A DNA stretch of 64,000 nt, taken from positions 248,001-312,000 of the forward strand of contig NZ_FNUJ01000002.1 of assembly GCF_900107925.1 (NCBI RefSeq), read 5' to 3'. Shown piece after piece: positions 40,794 through 49,452 of the stretch. The notes under the pieces are model-generated. The model was not told the origin of the DNA. It did no database searches and saw nothing but the letters and a program-made list of their open reading frames with translations. The DNA comes from Amycolatopsis pretoriensis. Lineage in GTDB: Bacteria > Actinomycetota > Actinomycetes > Mycobacteriales > Pseudonocardiaceae. How positions within the stretch are numbered: position 1 is the stretch's first letter; the number at the start of each line of letters is the position of its first letter. Position numbers and translations under genes: made by a program.

Positions 40794-42113
40794 TTGCGCA
40801 GAGTGTTCACCGCCTTCGCGACGGCCCTGCTGGCCGCCTCCGGGCTCGCCGCCACCACGCTCCCCGCCGCCACCGGTGGCACGTTCGGCGTGCTCACCTA
40901 CAACGTCGCCGGGCTGCCCGAAGGCATCTCGAGCGCGCCCACCCCGCGCGCGCCGAGCACGACCGCGATCGGGCAGCGCCTCGGCCCGTACGACGTCGTG
41001 CACGTCCAAGAGGACTTCAACTACCACGCCAACCTCTACGCGGCCGACACGCACCCGTACCGAACCCCGACCAGCGGCGGCGCCGGCATCGGGAGCGGCC
41101 TGAACAGCCTGTCGTCCCTGCCGTTCGACGAACTGGACCGCGTCCGCTGGACCTCGTGCCAGTTCGACTCCGGCGACTGCCTGACGCCGAAGGGCTTCAC
41201 GTTCACCCGGCTGCGGCTCGCCGAAGGCGTCTACGTCGACGCGTACAACATCCACACGAACGCGGGCACGAACGCCGGCGACCTCGCGTCGCGCGCGGCC
41301 AACCTCAAGCAGCTCACGGCCTACATCGCCACGCATTCGGCGGGCAACGCGGTCGTCGTCATGGGCGACACCAACACGCGGTACACGCGGGCCGCCGACA
41401 CGATCCGGGTGTTCGCCGCGGACAACGGCCTGACGGACGCCTGGGTCCGGCTGGAACGCGGCGGCGTCCCCCCGACGGCGGGCAGCGATCCGCTGGTGTG
41501 CGACGAAAGCGCGGTCACGAACGCCTGCGAAGTCGTGGACAAGGTGCTCTACCGCGGCAACAAGCAGATCTCCCTGGACGCGACGTACTACAACAACGAG
41601 CACGACGCCTTCCTCGACGCCTCGGGCGCGATGCTGTCCGACCACGACCCGGTGACCGTGCGGTTCGGCTGGTCGGCCGATCCCGCGCTCCGGCTGAGCG
41701 ACCGCTTCGGCGGCCCGCACGGGACGTCGTTCACCGACCTGGACCGCGTCCCGCCGGCCGCCCGCGCGACGACGCTGACCTTGAGCGCGGGCAGCCGCGT
41801 CGACCGGATCGGCTTGACCCTGGCGGGCGGCACGACGGTCAGCCACGGCGGAACGGGCGGCACCCCGCGGTCCTACCCACTGGCCGACGGCGAGTACGCC
41901 GTGTCCGCCGAGTGGTGCCGCGGCAGCTACGGCGGCCACACGCGGATCTTTTCCGCACGCCTCACGACGAACCGGGGCGGCACCCTGGTCGGCGGCACGA
42001 CGACGTCGGACTGCACCACGGCGACCGCGCCGGACGGCTGGCAGATCGCGGGCTTCCACGGCCGCGCGGGCGACGAGGTCGACCAGCTGGGCCTGATCTA
42101 CACGCGCCGCTGA
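40794..42113 (+). CDS. Secreted endonuclease/exonuclease/phosphatase-fold phosphodiesterase with jacalin-like lectin domain
   Basis: A 439-residue secreted protein. A signal peptide covers about residues 1-26. Residues 30-300 are an EEP (DNase I-like) domain as in neutral sphingomyelinases: LTYNVAGLPEG, the metal/phosphate motif GDTNTRY, and the C-terminal catalytic SDHDPV. Residues 300-439 form a jacalin-type beta-prism (DRFGGPHGTSFTDLD, SRVDRIGLTLAGGT, GDEVDQLGLIYTRR), likely binding sugars on the target. It may hydrolyse sphingomyelin, another phospholipid or nucleic acid outside the cell. TTG 40794 has AGGA 8 bases upstream; GTG 40803 is possible. Confidence 0.83.
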   Translation: MRRVFTAFATALLAASGLAATTLPAATGGTFGVLTYNVAGLPEGISSAPTPRAPSTTAIGQRLGPYDVVHVQEDFNYHANLYAADTHPYRTPTSGGAGIGSGLNSLSSLPFDELDRVRWTSCQFDSGDCLTPKGFTFTRLRLAEGVYVDAYNIHTNAGTNAGDLASRAANLKQLTAYIATHSAGNAVVVMGDTNTRYTRAADTIRVFAADNGLTDAWVRLERGGVPPTAGSDPLVCDESAVTNACEVVDKVLYRGNKQISLDATYYNNEHDAFLDASGAMLSDHDPVTVRFGWSADPALRLSDRFGGPHGTSFTDLDRVPPAARATTLTLSAGSRVDRIGLTLAGGTTVSHGGTGGTPRSYPLADGEYAVSAEWCRGSYGGHTRIFSARLTTNRGGTLVGGTTTSDCTTATAPDGWQIAGFHGRAGDEVDQLGLIYTRR

Positions 42114-43285
42114 CGGGTCCACAGAGGACCGACCAGCACGGGCAGCGCGACGACCAGCGCGACCCCGCGCACCACCGCCGCCACGAGGTACGGCGCCCGC
42201 GGACCCAGCTGCTGGGCCACCAGCCCGCCGGCCAGGGTGCCCACCGGGATCAGGCCCCAGCCCAGCAGGCGGTACGCGCTCGTGACGCGGCCCAGCAGCT
42301 CGGCCGGGACGAACTGCTGGCGCAGGCCGACGGTGACGATGTTCCACAGCGTCGTCACGAACCCGGTCACGGCGAGGAACCCGCCGAGCACGACCGGATC
42401 GCGGCTCAGGCCGACGCCCGCGAACGCGCCGACGTTGCCCGCGAGGGAGGCCAGCAGCGCCGCCCGGGCCCCGATCCGGTTCACGACGCGCGCGTTGACC
42501 AGGCCGCCGAGCACGCTCCCGAGTGCCGCCCCGGCGAGCAGCAGGCCGTAGCCGCGCGCGTCGAGGTGCACGACCTGGGTGGCGAGCAGGACCAGCGTCG
42601 CGGCGGCCAGCCGGCCGCAGAAGGTGTTGACGCCCACCAGGATCGCCAGCGTGCGCAGCAGCCGGTGCCGCCAGAGCCACCGCAGCCCCTCCCGGACGCC
42701 CGCGCGCGTCCGGACGACGTGTGCCCGCCGGGGCAGCTTCGCCACCAGCACCGCGGAAAACGCGAACGAAACGGCGTCGAGCGCGAACGGCAGCGCCGCC
42801 GCGACGCCGAACAGCAGGCCGCCCAGCGGTGGGCCGGCGAACTGCTCGGTGACCGTCGTGACCGCCTGCTGACGGCCGTTGGCCCGCGGCAGCAACGCCG
42901 GCGCCACCAGGTCCGGCAGGATCGCCTGGGCCGCGGTGGTGAAGACGACCTCCCCCGCGCCCAGCCCGAAAGCCGTGACGACGAGGATCGGCACCCCGGC
43001 CGCGCCGCAGGCGGCGAGGACCGCGGTCACGGCGACGAGCGCGGCCTGCACCGCCTGCGCGCGCCACATCAGGCCGGCCCGGTCGTGGCGGTCGGCCAGC
43101 GCCCCGGCCGGCAGGGACAGCACCAGCCACGGCAGGTAGGCCGCGGCCGAGACGAGCGACACGAGCCTCGGGTCGTGGGTCACCGTGACGGTCAGCAGCG
43201 GCACCGCCGCGGTGAACGCGCCGGTGCCGAGGTTGTCGACGCCGGCGGCCCACCAGAGCCGCCGGAACGCCTTCGGCAGGGTCAT
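42098..43285 (-). CDS. MFS transporter (EntS-like)
   Basis: A 395-residue, 12-helix MFS protein of the MFS_3/EntS-like group: FRRLWWAAGVDNLGTGAFTAAVPLL, PAGALADRHDRAGLMWRAQ (motif A) and FGVAAALPFALDAVSFAFSAVLV. Substrate unknown; relatives export siderophores or macrolides. It diverges from an ArsR/DUF5937 regulator and overlaps the convergent phosphodiesterase gene by 16 bases. ATG 43285 chosen from the family N-terminus. Confidence 0.86.
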   Translation of the reverse strand: MTLPKAFRRLWWAAGVDNLGTGAFTAAVPLLTVTVTHDPRLVSLVSAAAYLPWLVLSLPAGALADRHDRAGLMWRAQAVQAALVAVTAVLAACGAAGVPILVVTAFGLGAGEVVFTTAAQAILPDLVAPALLPRANGRQQAVTTVTEQFAGPPLGGLLFGVAAALPFALDAVSFAFSAVLVAKLPRRAHVVRTRAGVREGLRWLWRHRLLRTLAILVGVNTFCGRLAAATLVLLATQVVHLDARGYGLLLAGAALGSVLGGLVNARVVNRIGARAALLASLAGNVGAFAGVGLSRDPVVLGGFLAVTGFVTTLWNIVTVGLRQQFVPAELLGRVTSAYRLLGWGLIPVGTLAGGLVAQQLGPRAPYLVAAVVRGVALVVALPVLVGPLWTRQRRV

Positions 43286-43321
43286 GGCCGGAAATCCTGC
43301 TGGCCCCGGCGCGGACCGGAC

Positions 43322-43340
43322 AGCATTTAGCGCCATGCTA
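43322..43340. promoter_or_regulatory. Candidate operator between MFS and ArsR-type genes
   Basis: AGCAT-N8-ATGCT (43322-43339) with a nested TAGC-N5-GCTA (43328-43340) lies in the 68-base divergent gap, 14 bases before the ArsR-type ATG. Probably the binding site of that regulator. Confidence 0.4.
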
Positions 43341-43353
43341 CATACTCGGCGGC

Positions 43354-44322
43354 ATGGCCCTGACGATCGACCTCGGCGTCGCGGAGCTGGCGGCGACGCG
43401 CGTCGCGATCTCCCCGCTGTCGGAGACCGTCGAGTGCCTGCGGCAGCTCGGAGGCCGCGAACGGCAGCCGAGCGCGCTGCCGTGGCTGCGGTGGGCGGAG
43501 GAGGAGCTCGCCCGCGTACCACTGGCACTGCCGTGGACGTGGCCGCTGATCGTGAGCGACCGGCCGAACTGGCCGGAGTTCCTGGTGCCCGCGCCCCGCG
43601 GCTCAGGTCCGTCCATAGAGGACGATCTGGCGGCGCTCCGGCGGACCACCGCGCGGCAGGTCCGGCGCAGTCTCGGCCGGGTCTTCGGCGCGGAACCGAG
43701 CGGGACGACCGCCGAGCTCCCCGCGCGGCCGGCGGCGGGGCTGAAGGCGATCGCCGGCGAACTGCGCGAGGCGCACGAGCGCCTGATCGCCCCGCACTGG
43801 CCGCGGATCCGGGCCGTCCTCGACGCCGACGTCGCCCACCGCGCCCGGGCGCTCGCCACGGGCGGCGCCGCGAAGCTGTTCGACGGCCTGCACCCGGACC
43901 TGCGCTGGCGCGACGGCGAGCTGCTGCTGACCGGCGACCGCCCGGTGAACCGCGGTCCCGGCGGGCTGGTCCTCATCCCCGTCGTGCTCGGCCCGCCGCA
44001 CGTGATGGTCAAGCGGAACACGTCCACGCAGACGACGGTCCGCTACCCCGCCCGCGGCCGCGGTGCCCTGTGGACGGCGGGGACGCGGCCCCCGCCGGGC
44101 GGCACCGTCCGGCTGCTCGGCCGGGCCCGGGCCGGGCTCCTCGAAGCCCTGCGCTCCCCCGCCACGACGACCGAGCTGGCCCGCGCGCTGGGCGTGACGC
44201 CCAGCGCGGTGTCGCAGCACTTGGCCGTGCTGCGCGAAAACGGCCTGGTGGAGCGGGAACGCTCCGGGCGCCGGGTGCTGTACCTGACCACGGCGCTCGG
44301 AACGTCCCTCCTCGACGACTAA
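43354..44322 (+). CDS. DUF5937/ArsR-type winged helix regulator
   Basis: A 322-residue protein. The N-terminal 240 residues match the DUF5937 pattern (VAISPLSETVECLRQL, PHWPRIRAVLDADVAHRARAL). The C-terminal 75 residues are an ArsR winged helix (TTTELARALGVTPSAVSQHLAVLRENGLVERERSGRRVLY) without the metal-binding cysteines of ArsR/SmtB sensors. It is divergent to the MFS exporter and is its probable repressor. The stop overlaps the next convergent gene by 4 bases. Confidence 0.86.
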   Translation: MALTIDLGVAELAATRVAISPLSETVECLRQLGGRERQPSALPWLRWAEEELARVPLALPWTWPLIVSDRPNWPEFLVPAPRGSGPSIEDDLAALRRTTARQVRRSLGRVFGAEPSGTTAELPARPAAGLKAIAGELREAHERLIAPHWPRIRAVLDADVAHRARALATGGAAKLFDGLHPDLRWRDGELLLTGDRPVNRGPGGLVLIPVVLGPPHVMVKRNTSTQTTVRYPARGRGALWTAGTRPPPGGTVRLLGRARAGLLEALRSPATTTELARALGVTPSAVSQHLAVLRENGLVERERSGRRVLYLTTALGTSLLDD

Positions 44323-45545
44323 CCCAGCGAAGTCAGCGGCACCGCGAACACCGACCGGCCGCAGACCTGGTTCTGCGCCTTGCAGTCCGCGGTCGACCAC
44401 TCCGACTGCGACCACACCAGCCCCGTCGCCCAGTCGTAGGTGAGCGCCTCCGGGTGGACCGCCCAGCAGGCGGCCGTCGAGCCGCAGGTCGCCGACGTGC
44501 TCGCGGCCGTCGTCTGGGCCCAGAGCTGGCCGTTGATCGTCGCCGAGCTGTGGGCCACGTACCACTTGCCGTCGTGGGACAGCACGCCCTGCATGTTGCC
44601 GACGTAGCTGCGGAACGCCTCGGACGCGGTCCCGGTCAGCAGGTAGTCCGAGCCCATCGGGAAGCGGTAGAGGCGGCCGTGGAGGCTCTGGTCGGAGAAG
44701 TACTCCGTCGTCACGATCGACGCCGGGGTCGTGCTGCGGTCCAGCGACAGCGACGAGAAGCACGGCACCCCCGTGTCGGAGGCCATGCTGCACGTGCCGC
44801 CGGCGTAGGTGTAGTAGCCGACCTGCATCATCGCGTACTTGTACGTGTACGCCGCATACCCGCCCGAGGTCTTGCCGATCGCGTTGGACGTCGTGTCGGT
44901 CAGCTGCAGGATGTGCTTGGTGCTGAACACCCGGATCGCGGTGGACGTGTTGCCCTCGGCCGTGACGTAGATCTTGTCGCCGTACCAGGCCATCCCGCCC
45001 ATGTGCGCCTGCGCGGCGGAGAAGCTGCTGCCGGTGCTGTTCGGCACGGCGAGGTACATCATCCGGTGCGCGGCCGAAGAGGGGTCGTTGTAGTTGATCG
45101 CCTGGATCCGCGCGTCGTTGTAGCGGCCCAGTGCGTCGGTGCCGTGCCAGCCGGACAGGATGATCTTGTCCGCGCCCCACCTGCCGTCGTCGTCGGCGTC
45201 CCCGGAGGTCGTGATGCCCTGCGGGACCCAGCTCGTGCTGCCCGCGCGTTCGGCGTCCCAGCACAGCGATTTCGTGGCCACCGGCGCCTTGGGCAGCGCG
45301 GCCTTCTCGGCGGTGGTGCAGCCGGTCATCGCGTAGCTCGGGTCGTTGACGACGGTGTTGAGGCTGACGTTCGGCAGCGCGTTGTCCAGCGCCGTGAGCG
45401 CGGCGGCCGGCGTCGCGTGCCAGACGAGGTTCTGCTTGGTCGTCGTGGTCAGCGGGTCGCTGTAGGCGGCGCTCGCCGTCCCGGGCAGCGCCAGCGCGCC
45501 GGCCGCCACGGCCAGCGCGAGGAGGAGGGCTTTTCGGATTCGCAT
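44319..45545 (-). CDS. Secreted protein of unknown function
   Basis: A 408-residue protein with a clear Sec signal peptide (MRIRKALLLALAVAAG ... TASA, cleavage near residue 26). The mature part is rich in aromatic and Ser/Thr residues with repeated beta-type segments (YGDKIYVTAEGNTS, HDGKWYVAHSSATI, HPEALTYDWATGLVWSQSEWS), suggesting a beta-propeller-like fold. It has about eight cysteines, suitable for disulfides. No catalytic motif was recognised. It stands alone after the LacI operon's end with a short gap. Confidence 0.75.
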   Translation of the reverse strand: MRIRKALLLALAVAAGALALPGTASAAYSDPLTTTTKQNLVWHATPAAALTALDNALPNVSLNTVVNDPSYAMTGCTTAEKAALPKAPVATKSLCWDAERAGSTSWVPQGITTSGDADDDGRWGADKIILSGWHGTDALGRYNDARIQAINYNDPSSAAHRMMYLAVPNSTGSSFSAAQAHMGGMAWYGDKIYVTAEGNTSTAIRVFSTKHILQLTDTTSNAIGKTSGGYAAYTYKYAMMQVGYYTYAGGTCSMASDTGVPCFSSLSLDRSTTPASIVTTEYFSDQSLHGRLYRFPMGSDYLLTGTASEAFRSYVGNMQGVLSHDGKWYVAHSSATINGQLWAQTTAASTSATCGSTAACWAVHPEALTYDWATGLVWSQSEWSTADCKAQNQVCGRSVFAVPLTSLG

Positions 45546-45593
45546 GGGCGCCAGTGCGCCAGACGCGGGTCCAAAATTCGTACAACGCCCGTA

Positions 45594-46409
45594 CTAGTCG
45601 GCCAGGGAAAGGACCGTCCGTGCCTGCTCCACCATGGCGACGTCGAGGAAGGTGCCGTCGGGCAACGCGATCGCGCCGACGCCGGCCGCCGTCGCGCCGG
45701 CCACCCGCTCGATGACCTCGCGCGCCCGCGAAACCTCCTGCGGCGTCGGCAGGAACGCGGCCCGGATCGTGGCGAGCTGGGCCGGGTGGATCGCGGTGCG
45801 GCCGCGGAAGCCGAGCGCGCGGCCGGCCCGGCACGACGCCGCGAGGCCGTCGAGGTCGCGGACGTTCGGGTACGCGGACATCGCGGGCGGCGCGAGCCGG
45901 GCCGCCCGCGCCGCGACGATCACGCGGCTGCGCGCCCACGTCAGCCCGGCGTCGTCGGCCACCCCGAGGTCCGAACGCAGGTCGGCCTCGCCGAGCCCGA
46001 TCGACGCGATCCGCGGCGACGCCGTCGCGATCGCCAGGGCCCGTTCGACGCCGAGGGCGGACTCGATCAGCGGGTGCAGGGCCCGGCCCGGCAGCACGGC
46101 CTCGACCGCCAGGACCTCTTCGGGTGTCTCGACCTTCGGCAGCCGCACGCCGGCCGGCAGCGGCAGGCGCGCGACCGCCGCGAGGTCGGCGTCGTGCCAC
46201 GGCGTGCTCGGGTGGTTGACGCGGACCTGCACCGGCCGCGTCACGTCGGCCAGCAGCTTCACGACGTTGTCCCGGGCCTCGTCCTTGCGGGCCGGGGCGA
46301 CGGCGTCTTCGAGGTCGACGAGCACGACGTCGGCCGCCGAGGCGAGGGCCTTGGCGACCCGGTCCGGACGGTCGGCCGGGGTGTAGAGGTACGTCAGCGC
46401 CGGGCTCAC
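45594..46409 (-). CDS. CitE-type CoA-ester lyase (HpcH/HpaI aldolase family)
   Basis: A 271-residue TIM-barrel lyase of the citrate lyase beta-subunit group: LYTPADRPDRVAKAL, DVVLVDLEDAVAP (Mg-binding), VRVNHPSTPW, LIESALGV and SIGLGEADLRSDLG. It cleaves or forms acyl-CoA C-C bonds, for example citramalyl-CoA or malyl-CoA. GTG 46409 overlaps the CaiB stop by 4 bases. Paired with a CoA-transferase it would activate and split a small carboxylic acid. Last gene of the LacI operon. Confidence 0.87.
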   Translation of the reverse strand: MSPALTYLYTPADRPDRVAKALASAADVVLVDLEDAVAPARKDEARDNVVKLLADVTRPVQVRVNHPSTPWHDADLAAVARLPLPAGVRLPKVETPEEVLAVEAVLPGRALHPLIESALGVERALAIATASPRIASIGLGEADLRSDLGVADDAGLTWARSRVIVAARAARLAPPAMSAYPNVRDLDGLAASCRAGRALGFRGRTAIHPAQLATIRAAFLPTPQEVSRAREVIERVAGATAAGVGAIALPDGTFLDVAMVEQARTVLSLAD

Positions 46410-47614
46410 ACCGCACCCCGCTCGCGCAGTTCGGCGACCCGCTCGGCGGAGAACCCCAGCTCGGTCAGGACGGCGTCGGTGTCCGCGCCGTGCGGACGGC
46501 CGGTGAAGCCGATGACGCCGTCGTGACCGGACAGCCGGAACAGCGGCCCCTGCATCAGCATCGGGCCGAGGTCGGCGTCCTCGATCTCGTGGATCGTGCC
46601 GAGCGCCCGGAACTGCGGGTCTTCGACGATGTCGGCGGCGTCGTAGATCGGCGCGACCGCCGCCTGCGCCTCTTCGAACGCGGCCACGACGTCGTCGCGC
46701 GTGCGTTGACCGATCCACTTGCCGACGGCTTCGTCGAGCTCGTCGGCGTGCCGGGCCCGCTCGGCACCGCTGGCGAACCACGGCTCGTCGGCCAGGTCCG
46801 GGCGGCCGACCATCCGGACCACGCGCTCGGCGATCGACTGGGCCGAAGTGGACACCGCGACCCACTGGCCGTCGGCGGTCCGGTAGGTGTTGCGCGGCGC
46901 GTTGTTGATCGACCGGTTGCCGGTGCGCGGCTGGACGGTGCGCAGCTGGTCCCAGCGTGTGATCTGCGGGCCGAGCATGGCCAGCATCGGCTCGATGATC
47001 GCGGTGTCGACGACCTGGCCGCGCCCGGTGTTCGCGCGCGCGGCGAGCGCGACCATGATCGCGTACGCGGTGGCCAGCGACGCGATGCCGTCGGCGAGCC
47101 CGAACGGCGGCAGCGTCGGCGGCCCGTCCGGTTCCCCGGTGGTCGCCGCGAAGCCGCTCATCGCCTCGGCGAGCGTGCCGAAGCCGGGCCGCGAGCGGTA
47201 GGGGCCGAGCTGTCCGAAGCCGGTGACGCGGGCGAGGACGAGTTTCGGGTTCCAGCTCGCCAGTTCGTCGTAGCCGAGCCCCCAGCGTTCGAGGGTGCCC
47301 GGGCGGAAGTTCTCGATCACGACGTCGGCCGTGGTGGCGAGCGCGAGGAACACCTCGCGGCCGCCTTCGCTGCCGAGGTCGGCGGTGATCGTGCGCTTGT
47401 TGCGGCCCAGCGTCTTCCACCACAGGTTGACGCCGTCCTTCGCGGCGCCGTGGGTGCGCGACGGGTCGGGTTTGCGCGGGTGCTCGACCTTGATCACGTC
47501 GGCGCCCATGTCACCCAGGTGCATCGCGGCCATCGGGCCGGCGAAGAGCGTGGACGCGTCGACCACGCGCAGCCCGGCCAGCGCCCCGGCGGCGGGGTCC
47601 CGCGAGACGGTCAC
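46406..47614 (-). CDS. CaiB/BaiF family (class III) CoA-transferase
   Basis: A 402-residue CoA-transferase: GLRVVDASTLFAGPMAAMHLGDMGADVIKVEHP is the N-terminal signature, the catalytic aspartate is expected in the VDTAIIEPM stretch, and GRNKRTITADL and TTGEPDGPP are family segments. It moves CoA between carboxylic acids. Together with the downstream CitE-type lyase it resembles pairs used for citramalate, itaconate or similar acids. GTG 47614 overlaps the stop of the upstream fusion protein. Confidence 0.88.
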   Translation of the reverse strand: MTVSRDPAAGALAGLRVVDASTLFAGPMAAMHLGDMGADVIKVEHPRKPDPSRTHGAAKDGVNLWWKTLGRNKRTITADLGSEGGREVFLALATTADVVIENFRPGTLERWGLGYDELASWNPKLVLARVTGFGQLGPYRSRPGFGTLAEAMSGFAATTGEPDGPPTLPPFGLADGIASLATAYAIMVALAARANTGRGQVVDTAIIEPMLAMLGPQITRWDQLRTVQPRTGNRSINNAPRNTYRTADGQWVAVSTSAQSIAERVVRMVGRPDLADEPWFASGAERARHADELDEAVGKWIGQRTRDDVVAAFEEAQAAVAPIYDAADIVEDPQFRALGTIHEIEDADLGPMLMQGPLFRLSGHDGVIGFTGRPHGADTDAVLTELGFSAERVAELRERGAV

Positions 47615-49452
47615 GACGGCACCTCCCACGCGCAGCGGAAGCCGACCGTCGCGCTGCGCGCGAGACCCAGGCCGGGCAGGAGGAGCTTCACGGTGTAGTC
47701 CGGGTCCTTGACCCCGCCTTCGACGTACCACTCGGAGCCTTCGGCGCGGTAGTCGCTGCCACCCTTGAGCATCACGAACCGCGTGCGGCCGTCGGAGTGT
47801 TCGCTCTCGGTCCAGTTCCACACGGCCGGGGTGCCGCGGCGGAGCCGGTCGCCCGCCAGCTGCCATTCGTCCTCGGTGGGCAGGCGGCCGCCGCGCCAGG
47901 CGCAGTACGCGCGGGCGTCGTCGAGGTCGACGTGGGTGACGGGCTCGTCCGGGGCGCCCTGCGGCGTCCAGTCGTGGCCGGTGGCGGCCGCGAACTCCGC
48001 GAACTGCGCGTTGGTCACTTCGGTGGCCGCCACCGCCACCGCGGTGGTCAGTTCGCCTTCGCGTTGCAGGGTGCGGGCGTCGTGCAGGCGCGGCGGAAGC
48101 GGTTTCCATTCGTCCACATAGGGCGCCCCCTGGTACATGCCGGTCTCGCGGGCGCGGTACCGGACGGTCAGCACATACGGTCCCTTGGGGACGGTCACGG
48201 CGTCATCGTCGGGCTCACCTGTTGTCCTTTGTGTACTCACTCGCCGCGCGATCCGGTGCGGGAACCGGGCATCCGGGTCGTGGGGCAACGGCGGGAGGTC
48301 CGGCAGCCACCCCTCGACGGCGGCGCCGATGCCGCGAGCCGGTACTCCGCCGAAGAGGTCCGTGCCGGGCAGCGGGCCGTGGTAGTCGGTGTCGCCGCGG
48401 TTGACGAGTGTCCACAGTGTCCGGCCGGCCAGCTCCCACTTGGACGCGTAGACACCGGCGGCCTCGTCCGGGAGCTCGGTGAGGGGCGTCCATTCGCCGT
48501 CGAGGAGCAGGTCTTTCGCCGCCCGCTGGAGCGTGACCATCCGGCGGACGGTCGCGGCGTCGCGCGGCGACCAGCCGACCCACACGCCGAAGACGACCTC
48601 CCAGACCATGACGCCGACGCCGTTCAGCCACGCGGACTGGAGTTCTTCGCTGTGGTCGCGGTGCCAGCGGCGGACGTGGTGCTGCATGTGCCGGCGCTCG
48701 TACCAGTGGGCGCGCAGGACGCCGGGCACGGGCGAGTCGGCGAAGAACTGGGCCCACGACGCCGGGTGGTCCTCGATGCGCTCGACCGGGAGCTTGGACT
48801 CGCCTTCGAGGACGATGCCGGGCCGGGCGGCTTCCAGGCGGTCGACGAAGTCCGGCTCGGCTTTCTTGAGCGTGTCGAGGAAGACGCCGTCCGCCTTCAG
48901 GTCCTTGACGAGGGCGGCCAGCTCGGTCAGGTCGTCGCCGCCGCGGCGGGTGCCGACGTCCCAGGGGTTGTAGTCGACGAAGACGTGCAGGCCCGCGTCG
49001 TGCAGGGTTTCGACGAGGTCGGTGAGCCCGGGGACGTCGCGGTAGAAGTCCCACTGGTTGCGGTCGTCGAGGCCGATGACCGGGTAGGCGTGCCAGAGCA
49101 CGACGGCGTCGAGGCCGCCGAAGCGCTCGCGGGCGTCGGCGAGGAAGCGGTCCGGGGTGAACGCGCGGTCTTCGAAGGAGTAGAGGAGTTCGTCCCAGAG
49201 CCAGACCTGGGCGACGGCGTAGCAGGTCGCGGCCCAAGTCGATTGAGGACGGTCGTACGCCGCGCCGGTGTAGCCGTGGCGGCGTCGGGCATCCTCGCGC
49301 CACTCACGGAGTTTCGCACGCCACGCCGGACGGTCCGACGGGTCGGCGGGGGCGGCGAAGATCTTCGCGTCGTCGAGGTCGGCGAGCGGGCCGCGGACCT
49401 CGGTGGGCCGGTCGATCGGGCGCGGGACGAGCGGGTCGAACTGGTAGGTCAT
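47611..49452 (-). CDS. Putative glycosidase fused to a SUMF1/FGE-type domain
   Basis: A 613-residue cytoplasmic protein with two parts. Residues 1-370 look like a TIM-barrel hydrolase (WHAYPVIGLDDRNQWDFYRD, FVDYNPWDVGTRRG, LKADGVFLDTLKKAEPDFV, IVLEGESKLPVE), with acidic residues at strand ends as in alpha-glycosidases. Residues 420-613 are a formylglycine-generating-enzyme/SUMF1-like domain (VTNAQFAEFAAATGHDW, GGRLPTEDEWQLAGDRLR, MLKGGSDYRA, ARSATVGFRCAW); the paired cysteines of true FGE are not seen. No signal peptide. The combination is unfamiliar to me. It overlaps both neighbours by 4 bases, so its substrate should belong to the operon's pathway. Confidence 0.75.
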   Translation of the reverse strand: MTYQFDPLVPRPIDRPTEVRGPLADLDDAKIFAAPADPSDRPAWRAKLREWREDARRRHGYTGAAYDRPQSTWAATCYAVAQVWLWDELLYSFEDRAFTPDRFLADARERFGGLDAVVLWHAYPVIGLDDRNQWDFYRDVPGLTDLVETLHDAGLHVFVDYNPWDVGTRRGGDDLTELAALVKDLKADGVFLDTLKKAEPDFVDRLEAARPGIVLEGESKLPVERIEDHPASWAQFFADSPVPGVLRAHWYERRHMQHHVRRWHRDHSEELQSAWLNGVGVMVWEVVFGVWVGWSPRDAATVRRMVTLQRAAKDLLLDGEWTPLTELPDEAAGVYASKWELAGRTLWTLVNRGDTDYHGPLPGTDLFGGVPARGIGAAVEGWLPDLPPLPHDPDARFPHRIARRVSTQRTTGEPDDDAVTVPKGPYVLTVRYRARETGMYQGAPYVDEWKPLPPRLHDARTLQREGELTTAVAVAATEVTNAQFAEFAAATGHDWTPQGAPDEPVTHVDLDDARAYCAWRGGRLPTEDEWQLAGDRLRRGTPAVWNWTESEHSDGRTRFVMLKGGSDYRAEGSEWYVEGGVKDPDYTVKLLLPGLGLARSATVGFRCAWEVPS

